NCBI RefSeq assembly: GCF_023159225.1
Contig: NC_063188.1
Location: 17,753,086-17,817,085 of the forward strand
Length of the DNA stretch: 64,000 nucleotides
Reading direction: 5' to 3'
Source: Perognathus longimembris pacificus
Taxonomy: Eukaryota > Chordata > Mammalia > Rodentia > Heteromyidae
Below, piece by piece: positions 45,526-57,892 of the stretch. A program made the translations under genes and the position numbers. The stretch's first letter is position 1, and each line of letters begins with the position of its first letter. The notes under the pieces were generated by a model. That model was not told where the DNA came from and searched no databases. It saw only the letters and a program-made list of their open reading frames with translations.

Positions 45526-46990
45526 AAGAAAAACAAAAAGCACCCCAGATTCTGGAAAGAGACTCAGGTGGACTTTATGAAGGAATTTACGTGTCTATTC
45601 CATATTCACAGGATACTAGCCAAGGAGTATATGGAAATATGTTAGATAGAAAACATTCACACACAGAGAGACTTTTTGAACCCAAGAAATTAAGCCCTGG
45701 GCTACATGGCAGAGAAAGCCTGCAGAATCCGTTCTTTTGGAAGCCTCTTCAAAGACTCTGTGTGAAGCTGGTCCTGGGCCAGAATTGCTTGGCTGATTCC
45801 AGAAGGGCTGAAGATCACCACATTGACACAAGCTGGGAAGTTAGAGAGAGCTGAATGCTCTTTGATATCTTGTTTGTTCTCAAAACACCTGTTTCTCTGT
45901 GAAATGCCCAAATAACACATGGAAGGCTGTAGTTGTGGGGGTAAGTGATGGGTAAATTTGGCCACAAAAATAAGGCCTTAAACTACCTATGTGATAAGAG
46001 AGGATGGTTCACATGAAAGCGATTTTTGCTCTCAGAAAGGTGATGGAAGGTGGTAAGAAAGCACAAGGAGCTGTTGTTTAAACACTGTATCCTGAAAAGA
46101 GTAGGTAAAGGACCCCTTTTGAAGCTATGGGACCAATGAGATAACTTTAGAATAAATAAAGTAGAGGATTACAGACTTCATTCAGTTGAGAGGATATTGA
46201 GATTTTATTGCTCTGAAGAGTAGTATAGACTGAAAAGATAGAGAGGTTAAAGAAATGCTGACATGTGGACAGAAGTCCCAAGGTGTAAGATAAACTATAA
46301 ATATTCAGCTTAGTTACATATCTGGAGGGCTGGAGAGGAAAGCAGCTAGGTGACGGTTGATAGTTGATAGGAAGAAGTAAGGAGCTTGATGAACAGATTA
46401 AATAACTGAATGATTAGATTATGACCCTTAGACAAGGATGTTCCAGAGTTGGCCCATACTAGCTTGTGAGAACCAATTGCTAATTATTTTTTCAGAAATT
46501 TTCTAGCTTGTTAAATAAACAAAAATAGAGGTAATAATAATTCAAAAATGTCATTTTGTGAGCTCTTGAAATTTAGTTAACATTTGTATGGTGGAAATAC
46601 TACGTAATAGTATGTTTTATATATTCTTATATAATATATATATTACAATTCCCTATTCAAGGAATATCAACTTATATATTTATGATTGGCTTTTATGAGA
46701 GTATTCACACCATAGAAATCAATAAGAAGTAATAATCAGGACATTTTCCTCCAGAGAGCTAGTTGTTAAACATCTAGCATTCAGCTACTACTCCTTATTA
46801 GAGTAGTGCTAGGTTCAGGAAGAGAAGTGGTTATCATAGGGTCTATAGAGAGCATGGTTAGAACATGGTTTAATTGTTCCTATATTAATGAACTGTACAA
46901 TCTTAGAGAAGTCATTTATTGGCTAAGAAGGTTAGTTAGCTATGAATTAAGGCTAATATTAGTAGCTACATAGACATATTACTAACTGCA
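45526..46990. other. Unclassified intergenic
   Basis: 1.4 kb; open frames at 45591-45965 overlap on both strands and lack any recognisable domain. The area around 46860-46930 may be MIR-derived. Confidence 0.4.
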
Positions 46991-46994
46991 TATC

Positions 46995-47210
46995 ACTGTA
47001 GTTCACTATAGCTAACTATTGCTGTGTAACAAACCACCCTAAAACTGAGTGGCTTAAAAAAAATAGGCATTTATTATTGCTCATGAGTCTGTGAATCAGC
47101 TGAGTGATTATAGTTTTAGTTAGGCTTATTCATGGGTTAGTGGTCAGGTGTGGGTCTTGTAGGCAAGTCTATTAATATTTACAGAACATACACAAATGTT
47201 TGGGACGTGG
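46995..47210 (+). mobile_element. Ancient mammalian interspersed repeat, family not named
   Basis: attgctgtgtaacaaaccaccctaaaactgagtggctta and gcatttattattgctcatgagtctgtgaatcagc match a common old mammalian repeat I cannot name with confidence. Confidence 0.5.
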
Positions 47211-47560
47211 CTATCTGTAAGATGGTATAAAATGGCTTTCCTTCAGTAGTCCAACCTGGGACTTTTTACAAGATCCTAACAGGGTTCTAAGAGGGGGTTG
47301 TTTGGGAAGAGAGACAGACAGAGCTAACTATCATTCATACTAAAGGAATGATTACAGGGAAGAGAGAGATGTGGAGATTATGAGGGTATTTGTGCAAGTA
47401 ATCTACCACAGGTTCATTTGTAAGACATAAAAAAACTATCTTCTTTTTATGAAAGAATTATTACATTGAAATTATGAAGTGGCTGATATTCTGTTGGTTT
47501 TGGATCTATAAAGATGACAATGTTATATGGTCCAACTAAATATAAAAATTCACCCCTTTT

Positions 47561-48094
47561 AATATCAAAATTGAGAGACAAAGGACAAAAAGACAAACCA
47601 TTCCAGAAGCAATACTTATAAAACCATTTGGTGTAAATCAACTGCATAACTCTGGGAGTGGGGAGGGACAGGGGGAGAGGGGAAGGGGGGAAATGAGGGA
47701 GGAGGTAACAAGTTGAACAAGAAATATACTTACTGCCTTACATATGAATCTGTAACCCCTCTGTACCACACTTTAACAATAAAGAAAAAAGATTAAAAAT
47801 AATATTTGTGGGGCTGGGGATATGGCCTAGTGGCAAAGAGTGCTTGCCTTGTATACATGAAGCCCTGGGTTCAATTCCCCGGCACCACATATACAGAAAA
47901 CGGCCAGAAGTGGCGTTGTGGCTCAAGTGGCAGAGTGCTAGCCTTGAGCAAAAAGAAGCCAGGGACAGTGCTCAGGCCCTGAGTCCAAAGCCCAGGACTG
48001 GCAAAAAAAAAAAAATTGTTAAAGGTACAATGCAAACATGTAAATGTAAGTCAAATATGATTGGAATATATAAATATAAGTTGAAATTTACCAA
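47561..48094 (+). mobile_element. LINE-1 3' end with apparent 3' transduction
   Basis: LINE-1 3' UTR in sense (47561-47800: ttgagagacaaaggac, gcataactctggg, gaggtaacaagttgaacaag, AATAAA at 47779-47784), then an IDL-Geo SINE, then about 80 bp of other sequence ending in a short A run. The whole is bracketed by aaaaattcacccctttt at 47544-47560 and 48095-48111. The insertion point (tat|aaaa, TTTT/A on the other strand) fits LINE-1 endonuclease. Confidence 0.75.
47811..48014 (+). mobile_element. IDL-Geo-type SINE within the LINE-1 insertion
   Basis: ggggctggggatatggcctagtggcaaagagtgcttgcc to gtccaaagcccaggactggc plus about 13 A. No duplication of its own is visible on either side. Confidence 0.9.
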
Positions 48095-48111
48095 AAAAAT
48101 TCACCCCTTTT

Positions 48112-49589
48112 TCTAGATATACTGAGCCTTGAGTTAGAGCACACTTATGAGTAGTGGCAAGTAGCTATATTTTTTTTCTCACCTTCCTTACAGCCTTTTA
48201 AAATTTTACAAAGTGCACAGTCATATGCAGGATCCTTATCTCCACTTGTAGTAAGGATTGCTACTGGTATCTCAGAATGCATTCCTCTTTCTTCATCAGT
48301 GATAGATCCATAGTGTAGATCCACAGTTCACTGACTGGAAAGCTATGTGATCAACAGGAATAAGGACTGTATTTTCTAGCCACTCTAAAATGGAGGTGGC
48401 ATGCCCTTCTTATTCCACAATGATTGAGGTCATCATGTCTAAAGGCTCAAGAGGTAACTATGTCTGTGAAATGACAATGACAGTGAAAGTTCTAATGGTG
48501 GGGGCAGTGCAGGTCTCTGACATAGTAAAGTATCTTTTCAGTTCTATTAGAACAAGACATGAAAACTAAAGTGCCTACATTTAAGGTGTTATAACTTCCC
48601 TTTCATTTCTGTTCTTCCAGGCCAAATTGATTCTAATTAGGTATTACCAAGTAGGCTAGTTTTGAGGATTAACTATGACAATACAATAATTATCAGACTA
48701 CTTGACCGCAGAGAAGTTATGCAATAACTTTGTAACAGAAAGCGGTAGATCCTCTGACCTGGTGTGAAGACAATGTTATTACACATAGAGATGGATTGTC
48801 AGGTACTTTGTGGTAGAATGACACTGATAAGCTTCTGGCATAGTCCTTTGGAATGAATGTCAGAGTCCAAGGTGACAACTCCCATGGAATGTCTAGAATT
48901 TACTAGAACATTCTGCTTAATACTTTTATATGAGACTCAGAGTAGCCTACTGCTGTCCTAGTTGTGGCATAGTTGTGGCTTTGGTCCCTTTAGTCTGTGC
49001 TCTTGAACATGGAGTCACAAAACTACTGTGATCATTTTCTTAGACTTACATGGCAGCAGGAAACTGGCTAGACTTTTATCTATCTTATATTTTCTTGACT
49101 CTAGCGTGTCTCCTGTCTTTAAATTTCTGCAAATGAGAAATAGGCCCCAACCTCAATATTCATACACATCTTTAGATATGTCATACCCTCTTAAGAATTC
49201 TTACCATGCACCACTGAAAGGCATCAGAGTCTACAGATCATGTCTACAGATCAACAAGTATTGGATGGGCAACAAGATGCCAGTACTCTTTTCTTACAGA
49301 TTTCTCTCCCAAAATCTGTGAAAGTGAGTGTCCACCCCCACTTAACTTAGTTTTGCTGAAGGAAATAGAGAAATATCTTTCCTTTTCCCACCAAGTTGAA
49401 AACTTCCAACAACTAACTCCCTCCCCTGAGGGCTCAGGGGAATTGATTAGAGGTGGACAGTGGTAGATAATAGAAGATGACAGTTATGTCCAGTGAGCTT
49501 AGGTAATATGTGTGGTCCCATTGGTTTGTGGCTCTTTTTATAATATGAGATAACCCAGCATACAAGGCATTTTAAGCCCAGAGTAAGAG
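48112..49589. other. Unclassified intergenic
   Basis: No gene supported; a 97-residue frame at 49028-49321 shows no domain. Confidence 0.45.
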
Positions 49590-49805
49590 TGCCCAAGTTT
49601 AGGTACTTGCTTATCTGTAGTTTGAAAGCAAGTAACTATGGCTGGGAAATTCCCTTGAAATGTTCTGTGCCACACTTTCTTCATCTTTAAGAACAAGAAG
49701 TTTATAGTAGAAACTACATCATATAATTACTATGAGGATTCATTGGATTAAATATTGTAGAGTACATACTACAGAACCTGGTACATAATAAATGCCATAC
49801 AGGTT
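49590..49805 (+). mobile_element. MIR relic
   Basis: cactttcttcatctttaagaac, tactatgaggattcattggattaaat and agaacctggtacataataaatgcc follow the MIR order. Confidence 0.7.
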
Positions 49806-49828
49806 CAATTGTTTATTTATTTAATTAT

Positions 49829-49857
49829 CATCATCATTATTATTATTATTATTATTA
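49829..49857. repeat. (ATT)n / (ATC)n microsatellite
   Basis: atcatcatcattattattattattattatt. Confidence 0.9.
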
Positions 49858-49914
49858 CTTTCTATAAAGCTTTGTACTACAGTTACCCATTTGGGGATAA
49901 AAGGAGAAGTCTTT

Positions 49915-50135
49915 CTGGTGAGTGCTGGTAGCTCACACCTGTAAATCTAGCTACTTAAGTAGCTGAGATCTGAGGATTAAAGTTCAAAGCCAGCCTAGGC
50001 AGCAAGTTCTATGAGACACTCATCTCCAGTTAGCTAGCAAAACATATAGAAGTGGTAGAGCTCCAGACCGGAGTGAAAAAGCTAAGGGATAGTCTTCAGG
50101 CCCTGAGTTCAAGTCCCAGGACTGGCACACAAAAA
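49915..50135 (+). mobile_element. B1-dID SINE
   Basis: ggtgagtgctggtagctcacacctgtaaatctagc to gagttcaagtcccaggactggcac plus A-rich tail. Confidence 0.8.
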
Positions 50136-51394
50136 AGACACGTCGCCTTGCACGTTCTGTTGCATTTGCTGGAAGGGTCAGGAAAGCAACCTAGGAACAA
50201 AAAAAGACATTACAGTTGCCTTGAGGTGTAGTTAAATATGCATACTTTAATGTCCCATTGAAAATGTCAGGAAAATAATCCTGTGTGGATCCTTGGTCCA
50301 TCTCTCCTCAGTTAGTGAATCAGGCAGGATCACTTATGGAAGAAGATGCTCTGCCAGAGAAGTATGCTCTTTCCGATTAGGAGCTGACACTTCCGTAATA
50401 AATGTTCCACATGCAATCAAATGAGTTATCATGCTGCATAAACTCTGAAAGGATTTCTCTAAGTTTCCACTGGATAGAAAAGCTTGTTTTATTAATATAT
50501 TGAATAATAGCATTCTGTAAACAACTCATACTTTTCAGATTTACTTCTGTTAAAGAATGCCATACATAAGTGCTTGGAATTGACACTTGAAAATGAAATA
50601 CTGGTACAAATAATAGGGAAATTGTAGATGTATTTTATACTGCTCCTTTCCAAATCAAAAGGTCTCATAAATACAGTCTCTAAAAGTGTCTGTGGGGGAG
50701 TTAACATAACTGTACAAGCAATAAGCCTGACCTTTCAATGTAATTTATTTTCGATTTGCTCAATCCTTTTTTATTAAAACTAGCACATCTGAAGCAGAAT
50801 TAAATCCTATTATAACAGGTGTGTGATCATATCAAGTTCTCCCTGCCACCAGCCCACTTTATTAAAAATTACTTTGTTTCAAGGAGGATAACCTGATCAG
50901 GGCAGTGGGATACTTTTGGAAGGCTGGGGACAGCACTGAAAGGAGGCTTTTATTTCCCTGTGAGAAATTGCTGTTACCGGTGAAATCAAAGAATATTTAT
51001 GACTACTTCTTTTGTATTTGACAAGTCATGGTGGGACATAAGCTCTCCTCTGTGTTTCTAAAGGTTATTTCTCTCAGGGGTTATTTAGGTCCGAGGACAA
51101 AATGGGTCGTCAAGCTCTTCTGTATCATGATTCATGCAATAGTTGCCCACAATGATTTTCATGTGTGGCATTCTTAATCCAGTGACCATTGAGGGAATGA
51201 AACCATCTTTGAAATAATTTAGATACAAACCCATCTGGTGGAAACTGGCTTTCCATATTTGGCTTACCTCAGAGAACCAAATTCTACCATATCCTTGAAG
51301 AAGATTTAGAATTTTTAAAACTCTCTCCTTTCACTAGCATCTGGCCTGTTTTCTCTGGTTTAATCTTTTGGAGTGTATCTCTTTTTGTTTGTGT
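50136..51394. other. Unclassified intergenic
   Basis: Nothing supported. Confidence 0.45.
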
Positions 51395-51500
51395 GGTCCT
51401 TTTAATATCCAGTTGAATTGCTACCTCCTCCAGGAAGTTATTCCTGATATACCCCTGCAACAGTGCCTTCTTCCTTCTCAAATCTTAGATCCCTGTTACT
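51395..51500 (-). mobile_element. L2 relic
   Basis: gctacctcctccaggaagttattcctgatatacccc is the antisense signature of the L2 3' end. Confidence 0.6.
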
Positions 51501-51856
51501 TAGCCACAGATCAAACTGGGGGCTCCTAGAAAACAGAAAATCAAGTCAGTCTCATTTCCCTCTGTAGTGAGTTGGAGGATGTATTGGGCTGTCAATGACA
51601 TGGTAGTATCACAGAAAAGCTTTGTTTAGGTGCCACTGGAGCAGGTTGGCATGAGGTAGAGGGACTTACCTTAGAGAATAAGACCTTTTGAAGGCCATGG
51701 TACAGAGGCTACCACATAGAAAGAGAGGAGAGCAAGGAAAGTCTGGGGAGAAGTGCATTGCTGAATTCTGCTGTTCTGAAACACATGGAAGCCTTTGGGT
51801 TAAAGATCTCTAGACGTCAGTATTGACTGTGAAGCTTTTTATAAGTGCAGGTTTTA
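51501..51856. other. Unclassified intergenic
   Basis: Nothing recognised. Confidence 0.5.

Positions 51857-51904
<48 letters not shown>
51857..51904. repeat. (CA)n microsatellite
   Basis: About 23 CA units. Confidence 0.95.
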
Positions 51905-51906
<2 letters not shown>

Positions 51907-52212
51907 CAGGCCATGCAAAGCAGTTAGGACCTAATTAGCTAAAATTTGCTGACTTGGGATATGTTTAAAACAACTGGATATATAAAAATTGTACTTTGAT
52001 GCCTACTTTATTTCATCAAAGTGGGAGAATATACACAGGCCATGTTTGACTAACACTTATTGGTACTGTTAAAAGCTAGTGCTCTATTACTGAAATAAAA
52101 AGTAGTATTTATGACTTGCTTAAGCAATTTCATTTATGAGGTATAAACTCCCTGGGTAAGAGAAGGTCTCCTGTATACAAGGCTTTAGAAAATGTGGAGT
52201 CCATGGATTGGT

Positions 52213-52443
52213 GAGTTTTTTTGTTTTCTGGTCCTGAGGCTTGAACTCAGAACTTGGTCACTGTCCCTGAGCCTCTAATATGCTCCAGGATAGCACTCTA
52301 CCATTTGAGCCACAGTGCCACTTTTCCAGCTTTTTCTGAGTAGTTTATTAGAGATGACAGTTTCACAGACTCCTCTGCCTGGGCTGGCTTCAAACCACGA
52401 TCCTCAGATCTCAGCCTCCTGAGTAGCTAGGATTGCAGGCGTG
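52213..52443 (-). mobile_element. B1-dID SINE
   Basis: tttttttgttttctggtcctgaggcttgaactcag to ctgagtagctaggattgcaggcgtgg. Confidence 0.8.
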
Positions 52444-53867
52444 GTGAACTTTTGGAAGTGAGTATGTTCAGGAACTTTACACCTAGCCAGTGAAACATGG
52501 TTACTGGAGTGTGTTTACTCTGACTGGATGGCTTTCTGAAATATGAGGTTTTCTTTGGTTGTTTGGCCTTTAGATGCATGATAATAAATTCTAAGTATCA
52601 GTGACCAAAGAATGAATTTAAAACTAGTTCTGGAGATTCCTTGTTGCTATGGCCAAAGAACAAACCAATCTTTTCTTAGAAGAACAAGAACTTTTTATCT
52701 TAGCATCCAGCACGACATTTTGTAAGAGTATTCAGTATAGACTTGCAGAATGCATGATCAGTGTATGTGTGTCATTTGAAACACATTGCCTTCTAGTCTC
52801 TCTGCATCAAAGCTTTCCCCTATGGTTTAAGTGTGATTCAAACAACATCTATCACAGATTCTTATCATCTTTTTTTTCAAGAAAAGAACTTTCTTTCACA
52901 TCCATCCTTTTACTTGGTCATTGTTTTATTCTTCAAGGCTGGGAAGAAAAGGGAAATTTACTATGATTTCTATTTGTAAATGAGAAGGTGAAGGTAAATA
53001 TCCAAGGTCACATAGTGTTAGATCTCTGGACTCTAAATTTCTCTTTTAAAGAAAAATATTAGGCCAAGAGATTAAAAAAAATTGTGCCTAGTGTGTAGAG
53101 ATACTGATCATTGCACCCTTAAATGGGACAGGGCCTGCAGATGGCTCTGGCTGCAAGAAACTTGGTACATATTTTTCTCAGTGTGCTGATAGCTATTATT
53201 TTCTATATATGTTCTGATGTGTAAAGGGGGAAAACTCTACACACACGTGCCATCGAGTACATATGTGGGTCTATACAGATTGTACATAACTCTTCAGGAA
53301 ATAATACCACTTTATATCAGATTGTTAGTTAATAGTTTACAAGGCGATTGCATTTATGTCATGGCCTCATTTAATCTTCAAACTAAGGACAGTATGTAGC
53401 CAGGGCAGAGAGTCACATTTTAATATCTACATTTAGAATGGACAGTTTGGAAAATAGGGGAGAGAAGAGGAAAACCTTGACTTTTCTCATCACAACAACA
53501 TAATTTTGGTAGTTGTACAATAGTAAAGTCCTTTGCTAGCACAATTAAAATCATATGTGATCATTTTCCATGCCAGATTGACTGGAACAAAGGAAGGCAA
53601 AACATATATCTAGGTGTTTCTGTGAGGGTGTTTCCCAAAGCGTTCATCATTTGAATTGGGGAACTAATGAAGCAGATGGCTCTCTTCAGTGTGGGTGGGC
53701 AGCTTCCAATCTGTTGAGGACCTGAATAGTGCAAAAAAGGAGAGAAAGGTTGAATTCATTCTTCTTCCCAATTGAGCTGGGACATAGATCTCCTGTCCTT
53801 GACACTCCTCATCCTGAAACCTTCAGATTTGAACTAGACGTTATCTATCAGCTCTCTAGTCTTTATT
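52444..53867. other. Unclassified intergenic
   Basis: MIR-like scraps near 52970-53030 and 53340-53440 (reverse). The 105-residue frame at 52649-52966 has no recognisable domain. Confidence 0.4.
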
Positions 53868-53992
53868 TTATTTTTTAACATTTTTTTATTTTATTGTCAA
53901 ATTGATGCACAGAGAGGTAAGAGTTTCATATGTTAGGCCTTGGGTACATTTCTTGTACTGTTTGTTACCTTCTCCTTCAAATGTACACCACT
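53868..53992 (-). mobile_element. LINE-1 extreme 3' end, antisense
   Basis: ttttattttattgtcaaattgatgcacagagaggtaagagtttc to gtttgttaccttctcc; same short truncation as 18785 and 36641. Confidence 0.8.
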
Positions 53993-54244
53993 GGCCATGT
54001 TGAGCATCCGGTTTGTACATTAACAGATGATTAGATAATGATCTCTATTAGCTCATAGCTGATACATTAAAATCAATGTCTTTATATTTTATATTTATGC
54101 ATAACGTGAATTTCTCTGTTTTAGTCTCTGTGTCAGTCTGTCTCTCTCAACCCTATTGGTTCTGTTTCTTTAGAGCATTGTGACTACTAATAACTCTGGC
54201 CTTTCAGGAATGAATATCTGAGTCATATACTAAGGAAAATTCCA
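53993..54244. other. Unclassified intergenic
   Basis: Nothing recognised. Confidence 0.45.
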
Positions 54245-54375
54245 TGACCAACTGAATGTTGGGCATGGTGGTTCATACCTATAACCCCATAACTTGGGAG
54301 GCTGAGGCAGGAAACCCATGAGTTCAAGGCCATACTTGGGTTTACAATGAGTCCTGGTCTGAAATTTTTTCTGAG
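54245..54375 (+). mobile_element. B1 monomer
   Basis: gttgggcatggtggttcatacctataaccc ... gggaggctgaggcaggaaacccatgagttcaaggcc, a B1 with no ID-derived half, close to the general rodent form. Confidence 0.75.
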
Positions 54376-55416
54376 TCCTGGTTTTCCAGAATACCCTGCA
54401 GAATATAGATTTAAAAGCCCCCACAGTTGTGTCAGCCAATGAGCTACTTCCTCAAAATAAATTAATCATTACTCCATCACCCATTTTACTGGAGAACCCT
54501 TCTATATGTGTAAGGCATTCTGTTTCTCATTATGTATTTTTGCTTCTTTCAAAATCAGTCTTTCTGAATGTCGTCTTTGGCAGTTTTAAGATTTATCAAG
54601 AGGTTAGTATTTATTGAGAGTTATTACTCTCTAATCAGCAGGCTCAGAGTCTTTCAACTTTCTTCCTTCAGTTGTATTAATCTTTGTCAACATTCCTCAT
54701 AGACTATTTGCAAAGTAGTAGATAAAACACATTTTATTGCTTTCCCCCCCCATACTTGTGTTAGATCTGTATGAATGTCTAGGGTTATGGATCATCTGTA
54801 ATTTGCAGATAATTCTTTGCCCAAATATTTCTTGTTTTTATTGCTTATAATCTGATTTATTGTGATCTAGATGTATTTTTCTTAGGCCTGGTGAGACAAG
54901 ATTATTTGTAGCCTATAGTGCCTAACAGAAAGTCCTTAACTAATAATAACATGGAGTAAAAATTGATTGCTTTAAATTCAAGTTGTACCTTTCCTCTGAA
55001 GTCTCAAGTCCTCACACAAGGACCATTGAAATCGGAAGAGTGAACCCAGGAGATAAGTATGAGTGGGGAGAAGCCTAGATCAGCAGGCATGGATGTTGCC
55101 TGTGAGATGAAGATCTCACACTCCACCCAGACCTACCGAATCATGATGTGTATTTTATTTTTGTTAACATACTAATTATCCAAAGACGTTTCACTTTCAT
55201 ATATAACTATAATGTTCTTTGACCATATTCACCTCCTCTTATACTCTTTCTTATCCTCTGCCCCTTTTTACTTTTACACACCCCTAATTTTCCTATGTAC
55301 CTTCATGCCCTCCCATCTACTAGGTTTCATATATGAGAGAAAATATTTGATATTCTTTTTGTAATACTGGCTTATTTCACTTTATATGAGGATCTGATTT
55401 TCAAAACCGTCACCAG
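54376..55416. other. Unclassified intergenic
   Basis: Pyrimidine-rich segment near 55230-55320 may be LINE-1 3' UTR; nothing firm. Confidence 0.4.
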
Positions 55417-55670
55417 TGGAACCAGGTGCTGGTAGATTATTTCTGTAATCCTAGATACTTGGAAGGTAGAGGTTGGATGGATAGTAGTTCCAGGCCAGCT
55501 CACTCAAAAACTTCATGAGACTCCATCTCTAAAATAACTGGGCACAGTGGTTTATGCCTGTCACTCCAGCTACAGATGGAAGCACATAAATATGAGGAGC
55601 ATTGTCCAGGTTTGCCCAAGGAAAAAAGAGAGAGCCTATCTCAAAATATAACCAGAGCAGAAAGCACTAG
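55417..55670 (+). mobile_element. Dimeric B1-like SINE
   Basis: Two B1-like starts in a row: ggtgctggtagattatttctgtaatcc (55426) and gggcacagtggtttatgcctgtcactcc (55541), followed by tctcaaaatataacc. It looks like a B1-B1 dimer, distinct from B1-dID. Confidence 0.55.
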
Positions 55671-55914
55671 AAGTGTATTTAACCCCTCTACCCACCAAAA
55701 AAGTAGACTCATATAAGAAATGTTGATGTATATTGTGTACTTTTGACATTGTTTAGTAGTTCCATTTATGGCCAGTTACTTAATTTATGGCATGAGTGTT
55801 GTGGTTAGGAGTTAAGTTATAACTTTATTTGGGAACACAGGAAGTATTAACATTAGAGCTCCGAGTAGGCACATAGAGCAGACAGCAACAACAACAACAA
55901 AAAATGGACCTTGG
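55671..55914. other. Unclassified intergenic
   Basis: A short AAC run at 55885-55903. Confidence 0.5.
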
Positions 55915-56150
55915 GGAGGGCGACACTGGCTCACATCTGTAATGCTATCTACTCAGGAGGCTGAGATCTGATGATCGCAGTCCAAAGCCAGCTCTAGCAA
56001 GAAAGTCTGTGAGATTCACCACCAAAAAGCCAGAAGTGGAGCTGTGGCTTATAGTGGTAGAGTGATAGCCTTAACCAGAAAAGCTCAGGGATAGCTCCCA
56101 GTTCCTGAGTTCAAGCCTCATGACTGACCAAAAGAAAAAGGAAAAACTGG
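55915..56150 (+). mobile_element. B1-dID SINE
   Basis: gggcgacactggctcacatctgtaatgc to gagttcaagcctcatgactgacc plus A-rich tail. Confidence 0.8.
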
Positions 56151-56559
56151 CCTTGGAATAATTGGTATTGGCTTCCTAAAAATAGTTTTATTTTTCTTTA
56201 ATTCATCTTTCTGTTCATCCCAACTTTTTTTTTCTGTAGAATGATTTCGAGCAATGCCACCCCATTGCCCTTTTAACTCTTTTCTCATTTGCCAAGTCCT
56301 CTCACTTCTGGTTCAAGTATGGTGATGTGACAGACTGAAAGCCACTGTGAGAGAAGACACTTCTGAGTGGTGCTAGTGACTGAACCATTGAAGTCTTCCA
56401 AGTGTGATGCAAAGCAAAGCATTCCGGGATAGTCCAGTCCTTCCTCCACTATCCTCATTCCTTCTGCTCCAAGAAAAATTATATTTCCCTGCTTCTGGTA
56501 TGTGGTCTTTTTTTTTAATCAGTGAAGATTCACATCTGACGAAGATGATCCTCTTGCCA
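56151..56559. other. Unclassified intergenic
   Basis: Nothing recognised. Confidence 0.45.
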
Positions 56560-56925
56560 TTTAAGTCAGTCTACTTTCAGTTGTCAGTCACTCAATACCA
56601 AGTAATGTCATAAAGGAAAATGATTTATTTGATACATGGTTCTGGTCATGGTTCTTCACTGGATGATGGCCTTCTTGCTGGTAGCATCCTGGAAGTGACA
56701 TGTGGGCAAGAGACAGGCAATACATATGAGAGACTTTGCCAAACTGGCCTTTATAGTAGATACATTCTCAGCATGACCTGTTAGTACATTAGTAGCATGA
56801 ATGAAATAGTCTGTTCATGAGCTTAGAACCCTGACTTCTTACGGATCTCATTTCATAAAATCACATTATGGGGATGACATTTCAGCATGAGTTTTAGAGA
56901 GGGAAATCCATACCACAGCATCATT
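56560..56925 (+). mobile_element. ERVL-type LTR-like relic
   Basis: gataaaggaaaatgatttatttgatacatggttctgg-like start and the end gcatgagttttagagagggaaatccataccaca resemble the old LTR class at 12146 and 36505. Confidence 0.4.
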
Positions 56926-57892
56926 TTAGACATAAATCCAAGTGCAATTTATCCTCAGTACTACTGGAACCATATTCCTTCAGGGATATATTCTGCTATT
57001 TGAATTGGTTTGATGTACACTGAATGTACCACGGAAAAAGCTAAACAATGGGGGTACCGAAATGACTAAAATGTAGGCTCTGATCCTCAAGATCTTGTAA
57101 TGGGGGCTATAAAACATTCTCAAGTAGACACTGAGTTCCTGGAGGGCAAGGAACCATCATCTAGTTGTCAGTGAGTCAATAAAATACACAGCTCTCTACT
57201 ATAATGATCACTTCATTTAACAAACATTGGCTGAGCTACTTGCAAGCCTGTTCAGGCTGCTAGAGATGAGCAATAAATCAAACACAGGCCTAGCCCTCAG
57301 GTGGAACTTCTGATGGGAGACACAAAGAAGTAGAGACTCACAAGACCCAGAGGGTATTGCACTGCACTTTGCTGAGAGGCACTGGAAAGAAGCAAATGCT
57401 TGTGGGGAGGATGAGTTATATATGGGATGATATTTAAGACTGAAAAACTAGGACCTTGGGGAATATATTAGTTAAAATAACAATATGTTAATTTCATAAT
57501 TCAGGTCTGAAATGTCCTCCATAGGTCCATGTGGTGAAGGCTTATTTGCCACCCTCAGATACTATTTGGAAGTAGTATAATCTTCAAGGTTCTACATAGC
57601 TGGAGGATATTATTGAAGGTGTGCTCTTGAAAGCAATACTAGGGTCCAGCCCTTTCCTCTCTCTTTTGATACCCAGCCATCAGGAGGTAAGCAGCTTTGC
57701 TCTACCACTTGCTCCTCTCCATGATGTTCTGCCTCATCACAAGGCCAAAAACAACCAAGTCAGCCAAGCATGGACTGAAACCTCTGAAATAGGAGTGAAA
57801 GCATGAACCTGTCCTCCTTATAAAGTGTTTGACTCAGGTATTTTATGTCATAGTAGCAGAAAACTGATGAACGCAAAATGTTAAGGGAGCTG
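56926..57892. other. Unclassified intergenic
   Basis: ttcatttaacaaacattggctgagctac near 57211 may be an L2-age relic. No gene. Confidence 0.4.

Noticed and set aside
45591..45965. Overlapping 87-, 71- and 87-residue frames on both strands
   Set aside because: Mutually overlapping, no domain, typical of chance frames in less AT-rich sequence.
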